From: PALSA-968 sp964387075
GTDB taxonomy: Bacteria > Bacteroidota > Bacteroidia > B-17B0 > Aurantibacillaceae
NCBI GenBank assembly: GCA_964387075.1
Contig: CAYLVB010000010.1
Coordinates: forward strand, 124,001-188,000
Direction of reading: 5' to 3'
Length of the DNA stretch: 64,000 bases
Below, piece after piece: positions 25,225-32,887 of the stretch. The position numbers and the translations under genes were made by a program. Each line of letters starts with the position of its first letter. Position 1 is the stretch's first letter. A model generated the notes under the pieces. The model ran no database searches, was not told the DNA's origin, and was given only the letters and a program-made list of their open reading frames with translations.

Positions 25225-27369
25225 ATGCCCTCACTAAAGCGTACCCATAGATCACTATCTCTTTTTATACTGCTCCTGGCGGGCTTCCAGGCATTTGCAC
25301 AATCTGACAGCACCGAAGCCTCCTCTGCCAGGTCAGAACCGGCTCCTCCCGTATTAGGCGACATCTTTAAACCAACCATTGGCATAGGTGTAGGTAACAT
25401 TTCCTTTTTTGGCGACCTCTATAACAAACACTTCCAAAAGCCCGGTACCTCGCGTTTTGGTTATGAGCTTCACTTATCGCAGCCCCTGAATCAGTATCTT
25501 CACCTCAACTTTTACGTGATGTTCGGGAAACTGGGCGCCAACGAACGCACCAAACTGCGTAATGAGAATTTCGAATCCACGATCCGCTTAGGTGGCGTGC
25601 AATTGATGTACGACTTCTCAAACCTGATCAAAAAAGAGACCATCCGGCCGTATTTCCTTTTGGGTATTGAAGGTTTTGAATTCCTTTCTAAAACAGACCT
25701 GAAGGATAAATTTGGCAACACCTATTACTACTGGAGCGACGGCTCTATCAAGAACATGGCCGAGAACTCACCGGGTTCGCAAAACGCTGTGGATATTGTG
25801 CGTGATTACAGTTACGATTCGGATCTCCGCGAATTGAACAAGGACGGTTTTGGTAAATACCAGGAGCGTTCCTGGGGCATACCGGTGGGCATTGGTTTCA
25901 CCACAAAAATTACAGAAAGAGCTACCTTCCGGTACGGAGCTACCATGCACTTCACCTTCACCGATTATATCGACGGTATTACTGAAAAAAGTAAGGGAAT
26001 ACGAAAAGGAACTTCCGCCAACGATCATTTCATGATGATGTCCGCTTCCCTGCACTACGACCTCATCTTTAAGAAGAAAGACAAAGAATTCGAAGATCTG
26101 CCTTCCAATCACTTCGACAATGTGGATTGGCTCACTATTGATAAAGGTGATGAGGACAAGGACGTCGTTCTTGACTGGGACGATTATTCTCACGCTACCC
26201 CAGCCGGCGTAAAAGTTGACGCCAGGGGTGTGCCGATCGACACGGATAAAGATCTTATCCCTGATTATCGTGACGATGAAGGCTCAACCACCTTGATAGC
26301 CAATGGCCGCGGGGTGGGCATTACCGATCCAATGGCGCAGAAATGGTATGATAGTTTTTACGATTCCCTGGGTACGATGGATCCCAATGCGCGTGTAGTT
26401 AACCTGGATTCGGCTAAAGGAAAAAAAGCTGTTGACCCCAGCAAACAACCCAAACAATTCACCATTGAGCTTGCGCGCTACAAAGGCGGAGTGCCCAGCG
26501 ATGAGATGGCTTTCCTCTTAAGTATTGGCGATGTGCAATCGTTCAACCTGGGGGATGAGACCGTGGTGTATGCCGCGGGAAGTTATGAGGATGTGCGAAT
26601 GGCCATCAAACGCAGGGATGAGTTCAGGGAAGAAGGATTGAAATCAGCGAAGGTAGGATATTTCAAAGGAGATAATTACTATTCGCTTACAGATGCAGAA
26701 TTGCAAAAGGAGATTGAAGCGGCCGATAAAAAAGGCGCATCCGTTGTTACGAATCCTGTCAGCACCAAAGGCGAGGTTGTATATCGCGTGCAGTTAGGAG
26801 CTTACAAGAGCAAACTTCCTTTGGGCGTATTTAAAAATGTGAAGGGTGGCGTGATCGAATTGCAGACCGAGGATGGATATTATCGATATTGCTCAGGTGC
26901 CTATAAAACACTCGAAGACGCGGCTGTGCACCGCGCCGACATGATCCTGGATGGTTATGCCGACGCATTTGTTACGGCCTATCGTGGAGGAAAACGCATA
27001 GCGCTGAGCGAAGTGGGCGCTACCTACGAGAAAGAAGAACAGAATTACAAGGAGAACATTGATGAAAAAGCAACTACAGCGGGTACTATCGATAAAGGCG
27101 GCGTGAGCTTCCGTGTGCAGATAGGCGGTCTCATAAATGGAAACGACGAAGCTTTTGCCGAGAAGATCTCCGGCCTGAAAAAGGAGGTTATTAAACAGCC
27201 AACGGCAACCGGTCAATTCCGCCACTTTGTGGGTGATTTCAAGAGCTATAACGAGGCTGTTAAATACAAAGATAAACTCCTGCAGCAGGGTTATAACGGT
27301 GCTTTCGTGGCCGCCTTCTTCAAGGGTGAGCTTATCTCCGTTCAGGAGGCCCTGGAACTCATGAAGTAA
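25225..27369 (+). CDS. Large beta-barrel/TSP3 protein with three SPOR-like repeats
   Basis: The 714-residue protein starts at ATG 25225 with a signal peptide (LSLFILLLAGFQAFAQ). Its N-terminal half is a paralogue of the 22532 gene product: YYWSDGSIKNMAENSPG corresponds to HYWSDGSIRDLDENAPN. A degenerate TSP3 stretch follows (DTDKDLIPDYRDDEGS). The C-terminal half holds three SPOR-like units: FTIELARYKGGVPSDEMAFL, then VYRVQLGAYKSKLP ending in DAFVTAYRGGKRI, then SFRVQIGGLINGND ending in GAFVAAFFKGELISVQEALE. It probably spans outer membrane and periplasm and binds peptidoglycan. The fusion of a barrel to three SPOR units is unusual. Confidence 0.8.
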   Translation: MPSLKRTHRSLSLFILLLAGFQAFAQSDSTEASSARSEPAPPVLGDIFKPTIGIGVGNISFFGDLYNKHFQKPGTSRFGYELHLSQPLNQYLHLNFYVMFGKLGANERTKLRNENFESTIRLGGVQLMYDFSNLIKKETIRPYFLLGIEGFEFLSKTDLKDKFGNTYYYWSDGSIKNMAENSPGSQNAVDIVRDYSYDSDLRELNKDGFGKYQERSWGIPVGIGFTTKITERATFRYGATMHFTFTDYIDGITEKSKGIRKGTSANDHFMMMSASLHYDLIFKKKDKEFEDLPSNHFDNVDWLTIDKGDEDKDVVLDWDDYSHATPAGVKVDARGVPIDTDKDLIPDYRDDEGSTTLIANGRGVGITDPMAQKWYDSFYDSLGTMDPNARVVNLDSAKGKKAVDPSKQPKQFTIELARYKGGVPSDEMAFLLSIGDVQSFNLGDETVVYAAGSYEDVRMAIKRRDEFREEGLKSAKVGYFKGDNYYSLTDAELQKEIEAADKKGASVVTNPVSTKGEVVYRVQLGAYKSKLPLGVFKNVKGGVIELQTEDGYYRYCSGAYKTLEDAAVHRADMILDGYADAFVTAYRGGKRIALSEVGATYEKEEQNYKENIDEKATTAGTIDKGGVSFRVQIGGLINGNDEAFAEKISGLKKEVIKQPTATGQFRHFVGDFKSYNEAVKYKDKLLQQGYNGAFVAAFFKGELISVQEALELMK

Positions 27370-27381
27370 AAGGCGCTGAAA

Positions 27382-27415
27382 TTTGCCCTTTTTAAGTAAA
27401 AATCCCTTATTTTTG
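27382..27415 (+). promoter_or_regulatory. Bacteroidota-type promoter (-33 and -7 boxes)
   Basis: TTTG at 27382-27385 and TATTTTTG at 27408-27415 are both perfect consensus, with box starts 26 bases apart, as expected for the Bacteroidetes primary sigma factor. It drives the acyl-CoA dehydrogenase gene with a leader of roughly 120 bases. Confidence 0.7.
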
Positions 27416-27427
27416 GAGCCTTACTGA

Positions 27428-27454
27428 ATTGACGATTTGTGTATTGACGATCTG
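27428..27454 (+). repeat. Tandem direct repeat in the acyl-CoA dehydrogenase leader
   Basis: ATTGACGATTTG (27428-27439) and ATTGACGATCTG (27443-27454) repeat with a 15-base period just downstream of the promoter. A third partial ATTG follows. It could be a repressor site or low-complexity intergenic sequence. Confidence 0.5.
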
Positions 27455-27542
27455 GTCATTGGAATAGCACGTATAATGCCACTATCAATAACCTTTCATC
27501 AATCTACAAGTAAAAAATCTAAAAATAAAAAATTAATAAGCC

Positions 27543-28682
27543 ATGAACTTTCAGCTCTCCGAAGAACACTTGATGATACAAAAGGCCGCCCGCGATTTCG
27601 CGCAGAACGAATTGAAACCGGGTGTGATCGAACGGGATGAACACCAGAAGTTCCCAACCGAACAGGTGAAGAAAATGGGCGAGCTGGGCTTCCTGGGCAT
27701 GATGGTAGATCCCAAATATGGCGGGGGAGGAATGGATACCATTTCTTATGTACTGGCCATGGAAGAGATCTCGAAAGTGGATGCCTCCTGCTCTGTGATC
27801 ATGAGTGTGAACAATTCATTGGTGTGCTGGGGCATCGAACATTTTGGAACAGAAGAACAAAAACAAAAATACTTAGTGCCTTTGGCCAAGGGAGAAAAGA
27901 TAGGCGCGTTCTGCCTCTCTGAACCCGAAGCAGGAAGTGACGCTACCTCGCAAAAAACAACCGCCGAAGATAAAGGAGATCATTACCTGTTGAATGGAAC
28001 CAAGAACTGGATCACCAACGGTAACAGCGCCTCTGTTTATCTCGTAATGGCACAAACCAATGTGGCTGCCGGCCACAAAGGGATCAATTGCCTGATCGTG
28101 GAAAAAGGAATGGAAGGATTTGTGGTGGGCCCGAAAGAAAATAAAATGGGCATCCGCGCCAGTGATACGCACTCTTTGATGTTCACCAATGTAAAAGTTC
28201 CTAAGGCCAACCGCATCGGCGAAGAAGGTTTCGGTTTCAAGTTCGCCATGAAAACATTGGCGGGTGGACGTATCGGTATCGCTTCACAGGCCCTGGGCAT
28301 TGCCAGCGGTTCTTACGAATTGGCCCTTGCCTACTCGAAAGAAAGAAAAGCTTTTGGAAAAGAGATCTCAAAACACCAGGCCATCCAGTTTAAATTAGCG
28401 GATATGGCAACCCGTATCGACGCGGCCCGTTTACTCTGCTTAAAGGCGGCCTGGGAAAAGGATCATCACCTGGATTATGGTCAGAGCGGCGCTATGGCTA
28501 AAGTATTTTCTTCTGAAACAGCCATGTGGACGGCCACTGAAGCAGTACAGGTACACGGTGGCTATGGCTACGTAAAAGAATACCACGTGGAGCGCCTGAT
28601 GCGCGATGCCAAGATCACACAGATCTACGAAGGTACTTCGGAGGTGCAGCGTATCGTCATTTCACGCAGCGTACTTTCTTAA
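27543..28682 (+). CDS. Acyl-CoA dehydrogenase (short/branched-chain type)
   Basis: The 379-residue flavoenzyme introduces the first alpha-beta double bond in fatty- or branched-chain acyl-CoA oxidation and passes electrons to ETF. Visible family blocks are GAFCLSEPEAGSDA (about 120-133), NGTKNWITNG (FAD/substrate contact), RKAFGKEISKHQAIQFKLAD, and the C-terminal QVHGGYGYVKEYHVERLMRD followed by IYEGTSEVQR. The glutamate in QIYEGTSE matches the catalytic base of short-chain/butyryl-type enzymes. Chain-length preference is an inference. It is a single gene with its own strong promoter. Confidence 0.94.
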   Translation: MNFQLSEEHLMIQKAARDFAQNELKPGVIERDEHQKFPTEQVKKMGELGFLGMMVDPKYGGGGMDTISYVLAMEEISKVDASCSVIMSVNNSLVCWGIEHFGTEEQKQKYLVPLAKGEKIGAFCLSEPEAGSDATSQKTTAEDKGDHYLLNGTKNWITNGNSASVYLVMAQTNVAAGHKGINCLIVEKGMEGFVVGPKENKMGIRASDTHSLMFTNVKVPKANRIGEEGFGFKFAMKTLAGGRIGIASQALGIASGSYELALAYSKERKAFGKEISKHQAIQFKLADMATRIDAARLLCLKAAWEKDHHLDYGQSGAMAKVFSSETAMWTATEAVQVHGGYGYVKEYHVERLMRDAKITQIYEGTSEVQRIVISRSVLS

Positions 28683-28697
28683 AGCACGATCTTTTTC

Positions 28698-28735
28698 GGT
28701 TTGATTTTTGTTTATTTTTAAAACAAAATCAAACC
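28698..28735 (+). terminator. Long AT-rich inverted repeat (possible terminator or leader hairpin)
   Basis: GGTTTGATTTTTGTTT and AAACAAAATCAAACC pair almost perfectly (15 bp with one bulged T) around an 8-base AT loop. It sits 16 bases after the dehydrogenase stop and ends 2 bases before the next ATG, so it could either end the first transcript or sequester the start of the second. Confidence 0.5.
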
Positions 28736-28737
28736 TT

Positions 28738-29100
28738 ATGAAAAAGCGTATCATTACCTTGGCTTTTATTGCATCTGCATGGGGAGCCTTCTCTCAGAAT
28801 TTCGAATACAAGATCTTTACAACCGTTGAATCGGTCGTTCCCGGCGGTTTTGGCCGTTCGCGCATGATCACCACCGATAAAGAATCTCAAATGCAGGAAA
28901 AGGACCTCGAGAACTTCTTCAGCCTGGTGGGCATTAATTTCAAGAACATCCAGAACAACGATATCGTCATCGCGGCCAAGATAAACGAGTTCGCTAAAGA
29001 GGGTTGGGAATTGAACCAGACCGTTACCGGGGTGTATGGAGCCGATAAAAGCACGGGCATCTTCATTACCCGTTATATCTTCCGTAAGGCCACAAAATAA
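28738..29100 (+). CDS. Small exported protein, DUF4177-like
   Basis: This 120-residue protein has a signal peptide (KKRIITLAFIASAWGAFSQ). The small domain has the pattern FEYKIFTTVE near the start, INEFAKEGWELNQTVTGVYG in the middle (about 84-103) and FITRYIFRKA at the end. The EGWEL element and strand order resemble the DUF4177-type fold, whose function is unknown. ATG 28738 is chosen because it begins the signal peptide. It stands alone between an AT-rich hairpin and a GC-rich terminator. Confidence 0.7.
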   Translation: MKKRIITLAFIASAWGAFSQNFEYKIFTTVESVVPGGFGRSRMITTDKESQMQEKDLENFFSLVGINFKNIQNNDIVIAAKINEFAKEGWELNQTVTGVYGADKSTGIFITRYIFRKATK

Positions 29101-29119
29101 GGGCCTTAAAGGCCCTGTT
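29100..29119 (+). terminator. GC-rich terminator overlapping the stop codon
   Basis: AGGGCC-TTAAA-GGCCCT is a perfect 6-bp stem beginning at the last base of the preceding stop codon and followed by GTTT. The T-run is short, so efficiency is uncertain. Confidence 0.6.
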
Positions 29120-29136
29120 TATCAATAACATTTTGT

Positions 29137-29144
29137 TAGATTTG
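29137..29144 (+). promoter_or_regulatory. Perfect -7 box for the aminotransferase gene
   Basis: TAGATTTG matches TAnnTTTG exactly, 21 bases before the ATG at 29166. No clear -33 TTTG is seen at the right distance. Confidence 0.5.
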
Positions 29145-29165
29145 TAGCTAACAGAAACGTGCTTT

Positions 29166-30356
29166 ATGTATTTGTCTGAACGAGTTAAGAGCCTGGCCGA
29201 ATCGCAAACCATAGCCATGGCCCGCAAGAGCCGCGAGCTCATCGCGCAGGGTGTCAACATCATCAGCCTTAGTTTGGGCGAACCCGACTTCAATACGCCG
29301 GATGTGATCAAAAAGGCGGCCGAAAAAGCCATCGAAGATAATTACAGCTTTTACACGCACGTTTCGGGCTACCTGGAGCTGCGCCAGGCCATCTGCAAAA
29401 AATTCGAACGCGATAACGGACTTTCCTACACCCCCGAAGAGATCGTGGTTTCAACAGGCGCTAAACAAAGCATCGCTAACGCGGTCTTGTGCTTGCTGAA
29501 CGCGGGTGATGAGGTCATCGTTCCATCTCCCTATTGGGTAAGTTACCTGGAACTGGTGAAGCTTGCTGATGCGAAGTCGGTTATTGTAAATGCGAGCATT
29601 GAGAATAATTTCAAGATCACAGCGCAGCAATTAGAAAAAGCCATCACGCCAAAGACACGTTTAATAATTTTCTCTTCTCCCTGTAATCCAACCGGCTCTT
29701 TGTACAGCGAAGCTGAACTGGAGTCTTTGGCCGCAGTGATCCGCAAACACGAGGAGCTTTATATCATCAGCGATGAGATCTATGAGCATATCAATTTTGT
29801 GGGCAAACACGTGAGCATCGCTCACATGGAAGGAATGAAGGAACGCACTGCCGTTATCAATGGAGTTTCTAAAGGATTTGCTATGACCGGCTGGCGGGGA
29901 GGCATTTTAGCCGCTCCTAAATGGCTGGCGCAGGCCTGCGACAAGATGCAGGGGCAATTTACTTCGGCCACCTGCAGCATTACCCAAAAAGCCATGTACA
30001 CGGCTATGTTGATGGATCCTGCCACAACGCATCCCATGCGCGATGCCTTCAAACGTCGGCGCGACCTGGTGGTGAAGGGCCTTGGCGAAATAAAAGGGTT
30101 TAATTGTAACAATCCCGAAGGCGCTTTTTACGTTTTCCCGGAAGTGAGCTATTTCTTCGGAAAATCGCATAACGGGAAGAAAATAAATAATGCCACCGAT
30201 CTTTGTATGTTCCTGCTGGAAGAAGCGAAGGTGGCCATGGTGCCCGGCGCCGCTTTTGGCGATGACAATTACCTGCGCATCAGTTACGCTACATCCGACG
30301 ATAAATTAAAAGAGGCTGTAGAACGAATTAAAACCGCTGTTTCCAAACTTTCATAA
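29166..30356 (+). CDS. Class I aminotransferase (aspartate aminotransferase-like)
   Basis: The 396-residue PLP enzyme belongs to the Ib aspartate/aromatic aminotransferase group. Visible features: SLSLGEPDFNTPDVI (about 34-48); the substrate region SPCNPTGSLYSEAELE; the cofactor-ring aspartate in ISDEIYEHINF; and the PLP lysine Lys236 in NGVSKGFAMTGWRGG. It moves the amino group from aspartate to 2-oxoglutarate or a related acceptor. It is followed after 2 bases by the sugar kinase gene, so the two are co-transcribed, though no shared pathway is obvious. Confidence 0.93.
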   Translation: MYLSERVKSLAESQTIAMARKSRELIAQGVNIISLSLGEPDFNTPDVIKKAAEKAIEDNYSFYTHVSGYLELRQAICKKFERDNGLSYTPEEIVVSTGAKQSIANAVLCLLNAGDEVIVPSPYWVSYLELVKLADAKSVIVNASIENNFKITAQQLEKAITPKTRLIIFSSPCNPTGSLYSEAELESLAAVIRKHEELYIISDEIYEHINFVGKHVSIAHMEGMKERTAVINGVSKGFAMTGWRGGILAAPKWLAQACDKMQGQFTSATCSITQKAMYTAMLMDPATTHPMRDAFKRRRDLVVKGLGEIKGFNCNNPEGAFYVFPEVSYFFGKSHNGKKINNATDLCMFLLEEAKVAMVPGAAFGDDNYLRISYATSDDKLKEAVERIKTAVSKLS

Positions 30357-30358
30357 CA

Positions 30359-31378
30359 ATGAAGAAATACTCGGTACGCAAAGAGCACATCCGCGAAATT
30401 TTTAGATCCTTCAACAATCTCACCGCGCTCGTTATCGGCGACGTGATGGTGGATTCCTATATGTGGGGAAATGTCTCCCGTATCTCTCCCGAAGCCCCGG
30501 TTCCTATTGTAACGGTTAAGCAAAAGGAAAAACGCCTGGGTGGTGCCGCCAACGTGGCTTTGAACTTACAGGCTTTAGGCGCTACGCCAATTCTTTGCAG
30601 TGTGATCGGTGTGGATGGCGACGGACAGGCTTTTTTGGATCTTTTGCGCCAACAACGTTTAAGTCAAAAGGGAATTTTAAAATCAAGAGAAAGAAATACA
30701 ACGGTAAAAACACGTGTGATCGGCAACAACCACCAGATGATACGCGTGGATGAAGAGACCGAAGACGATATAGCAGCTTACGAAACCGACCAGCTTTTGC
30801 ACCTGATCACTTTTATTCTGGAACACGATAAGATCGACGTGATCATTTTTGAAGATTATAACAAAGGATTGATCACGCTGCGCTTGATCCAGAAAGTGGT
30901 GGAGTCGGCCCGTAAAAGAGGAATCCCTGTTTGTGTGGATCCCAAGAAAAAGAACTTTTTAAATTATAAGGGAGTTACCTTGTTTAAACCGAACATGAAA
31001 GAACTGCGCGAAGGTTTGAAGCTCGATGCCGCTGACGTGGAGGACGAGACCGAATTGCAGAAGACCATCAGCAGTTTCCGCAATAAGCAGAAGATAGGAA
31101 CGCTTTTACTCACGCTCTCCGAAAAAGGTATCTGCACCAATTCCCGCAGCGTAAAAGAGATACTGCCGGCACACATTCGCACCATTGCTGATGTTTCCGG
31201 GGCAGGAGATACGGTAATAAGCGTGGCTGCCTTGTGCACTGCTCTTGAAACAAATCCTATCCTTACCGCGTCGCTGGCCAATTTAGCCGGAGGTTTGGTT
31301 TGTGAGCAGGTGGGCGTAAGTCCGATCGATAAAGAGCATTTACTTAAAGAGGCGCTGTACCTCGACTTCGTAAAATAA
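30359..31378 (+). CDS. PfkB-family kinase, HldE/RfaE kinase domain-like
   Basis: The 339-residue ribokinase-fold protein resembles the D-glycero-beta-D-manno-heptose-7-phosphate kinase half of HldE. It has VIGDVMVDSYMWGNVSRISP (about 24-43), GGAANVALNLQALGA (about 60-74), the acceptor-site stretch DPKKKNFLNYKGVTLFKPN, and the catalytic anion hole and base VSGAGDTVISVAAL near the end. The nucleotidyltransferase domain of bifunctional HldE is absent, so it is the separate kinase form. The product would feed ADP-heptose for lipopolysaccharide. The heptose assignment is probable, but other sugar phosphates are possible. Confidence 0.85.
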   Translation: MKKYSVRKEHIREIFRSFNNLTALVIGDVMVDSYMWGNVSRISPEAPVPIVTVKQKEKRLGGAANVALNLQALGATPILCSVIGVDGDGQAFLDLLRQQRLSQKGILKSRERNTTVKTRVIGNNHQMIRVDEETEDDIAAYETDQLLHLITFILEHDKIDVIIFEDYNKGLITLRLIQKVVESARKRGIPVCVDPKKKNFLNYKGVTLFKPNMKELREGLKLDAADVEDETELQKTISSFRNKQKIGTLLLTLSEKGICTNSRSVKEILPAHIRTIADVSGAGDTVISVAALCTALETNPILTASLANLAGGLVCEQVGVSPIDKEHLLKEALYLDFVK

Positions 31379-31385
31379 ACGCACA

Positions 31386-31829
31386 ATGGGTCACGCAGAG
31401 GCGCAGAGGCGCGAAGAAGGGAATGAAGGGTTTAAAGGAAATACAAATTCCTTAACGGAAAATGAAATATCTGCTATATTGGTCGATATCTTTATTAAGG
31501 TCCATAGGCAATTGGGGCCGGGTCTGCTTGAAAGTGTTTATGAGGAAGTGATCTGCTACGAGTTGGAAAAGCGTGGGTTAGCATACAAGCGTCAAAAAGG
31601 CCTGGCTGTTATGTATGATGAGGTAAAGATGGATCTTGGTTTCAGAGCGGATGTAATTGTAGAGGATAAGGTAATTATTGAGATAAAATCTGTTGAAATA
31701 CTAGCGCCGGTCCATCACAAGCAACTTTTAACCTATTTAAGACTAACAGATAAAAAACTTGGATTGCTGGCTAACTTCAATGTTAACCTAATGAAAGACG
31801 GCATTTTCCGTATAGTAAATAATCTATAA
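31386..31829 (+). CDS. GxxExxY protein, PD-(D/E)xK nuclease superfamily
   Basis: The 147-residue protein shows the family name motif in GPGLLESVYEE (about 42-52). It also has a nuclease-like core, DLGFRADVIVEDKVIIEIKS, with Asp and ExK in PD-(D/E)xK arrangement (about 80-99). Members are abundant in environmental genomes and have no known function. The first dozen residues (MGHAEAQRREEG) are simply the translation of a CGCAGAGGCGCAGAGGCG repeat, the reverse of the repeats that follow the gene. The true start may be further in. This flanking by inverted repeats suggests a small mobile or repeat-maintenance unit. Confidence 0.85.
   Translation: MGHAEAQRREEGNEGFKGNTNSLTENEISAILVDIFIKVHRQLGPGLLESVYEEVICYELEKRGLAYKRQKGLAVMYDEVKMDLGFRADVIVEDKVIIEIKSVEILAPVHHKQLLTYLRLTDKKLGLLANFNVNLMKDGIFRIVNNL
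31391..31413 (-). repeat. CGCCTCTGCG repeat at the 5' end of the GxxExxY gene
   Basis: CACGCAGAGGCGCAGAGGCGC is the reverse complement of the CTCTGCG units at 31869-32077. It overlaps the first codons of the GxxExxY reading frame. Confidence 0.75.
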
Positions 31830-31850
31830 CATGTATTTATTCTCACGCCA

Positions 31851-32126
31851 TATATATAAACAGCCTTGCCTTTGCGTCTCTGCGTGCTTTCGGCTGTTCT
31901 CAACTCTCTTGCGGCTGTTCTCCTGTATTCATCTGGCTGTTCTCTGCGTCTTTGCGCCTCTGCGTGCAAATTATCGCGTTTTATCAATACACAACTTGCC
32001 ATCCGCGTCTCTGCGTGCCATTTTTCACTTTATCTTTACACAGCCTTGCCTTTGCGTCTCTGCGTCTCTGCGTGCCATTTTCACGCCTTATCTGTACACA
32101 ACCTCGCCTTCACGCCACTGCATCTA
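31851..32126 (+). repeat. Array of imperfect CGTCTCTGCGTG-containing repeats
   Basis: This gene-free stretch contains CCTTTGCGTCTCTGCGTGC at 31869-31887, a related TCTCTGCGTCTTTGCGCC unit at 31942-31967, CCGCGTCTCTGCGTGCCA at 32003-32020 and CCTTTGCGTCTCTGCGTCTC at 32049-32068. These are set within longer copies beginning TTATCnnTACACA (31981, 32030, 32088). GGCTGTTCTC also occurs three times (31892, 31913, 31935). Spacing is irregular (49 and 58 bases for the clearest copies). The array fills most of the interval between the GxxExxY gene and ubiE. Confidence 0.8.
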
Positions 32127-32133
32127 ATAAGAA

Positions 32134-32856
32134 ATGCCACAGTCAGTCACCCCCTACAACCAAACCCAAACCAAGAAAGAGCAGGTAGCAGAGATGTTCA
32201 ACAACATCGCTTTCCGCTACGATTTTTTGAATTCTTTATTGTCGCTGGGCATACACAAAGGCTGGAGGAGAAAGGCTGTCAATATCTTTAAAGACAAAAA
32301 CCCAAAATACATTTTAGACGTAGCCACAGGCACCGCCGATTTTGCTATCGAGGATCTAAAAGCAAACCCCGAAAAGGTCATTGGCGTAGATATTTCCGCC
32401 GGCATGCTTGAGGTGGGTAAGCAAAAGATCAAAAAGTTAAAACTCGAAAGTAAAATAGAACTACAATTAGTGGATGCCGAGGGACTGCCCTTTGCTGATA
32501 ATTATTTCGATGCCATTACAGTGGGTTTTGGCGTAAGAAATTTCGAGCATTTGGAGAAAGGTTTAAAAGAAATGCAACGTGTGCTAAAACCGGGAGGAGA
32601 TCTTGTCATCATCGAGTTCTCTAAACCCAGCGGTTTTTTTAGTTATATCTATAAGTTCTATTTTAGCTACGTTACACCTTTCATCGGCCGCGTTTTTTCA
32701 AAGGATCATCGCGCTTATTCGTATTTGCCGGAGTCGGTTGAGGCTTTTCCCTATGGCGAGGCCTTTTGCAAGATACTTTCCAATTGCGGATATAAGCAGC
32801 CGGAAGCTATAAGACTAACTTTTGGTGTAGCCTCTATCTATAAGGCTACAAAATAA
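32134..32856 (+). CDS. ubiE: Demethylmenaquinone methyltransferase UbiE/MenG
   Basis: The last step of menaquinone synthesis is C-methylation of demethylmenaquinone by this SAM-dependent enzyme. The 240-residue protein has the family start KKEQVAEMFNNIAFRYDFLN (about 12-31), the SAM motif ILDVATGTADFAI (about 64-76), VDAEGLPFADNYFDAITVGF, and the second signature RVLKPGGDLVIIEFSKP. MqnD, encoded at 45804, shows that this host makes menaquinone by the futalosine route, so MenG activity is the relevant one. It precedes porT, an arrangement I recall as common in Bacteroidota. Confidence 0.95.
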   Translation: MPQSVTPYNQTQTKKEQVAEMFNNIAFRYDFLNSLLSLGIHKGWRRKAVNIFKDKNPKYILDVATGTADFAIEDLKANPEKVIGVDISAGMLEVGKQKIKKLKLESKIELQLVDAEGLPFADNYFDAITVGFGVRNFEHLEKGLKEMQRVLKPGGDLVIIEFSKPSGFFSYIYKFYFSYVTPFIGRVFSKDHRAYSYLPESVEAFPYGEAFCKILSNCGYKQPEAIRLTFGVASIYKATK

Positions 32857-32873
32857 AACCCGTTTTTTTTCGT

Positions 32874-32881
32874 TATTTTTG
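32874..32881 (+). promoter_or_regulatory. Perfect -7 box for porT
   Basis: TATTTTTG lies 17 bases after the ubiE stop, following a short AAAAC/GTTTT element with a T-run that could end the ubiE transcript. It ends 6 bases before the TTG at 32888. Confidence 0.5.
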
Positions 32882-32887
32882 TACGTT

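Noticed and set aside
31851..32126. Possible CRISPR array
   Set aside because: Repeat units differ in length and sequence, spacing is irregular, some cores are directly adjacent, and no cas genes are near.
31831..32291. Overlapping reading frames in the CGTCTCTGCG repeat region
   Set aside because: They translate the repeats (SLRLCV-like strings) and overlap the ubiE start; not real genes.
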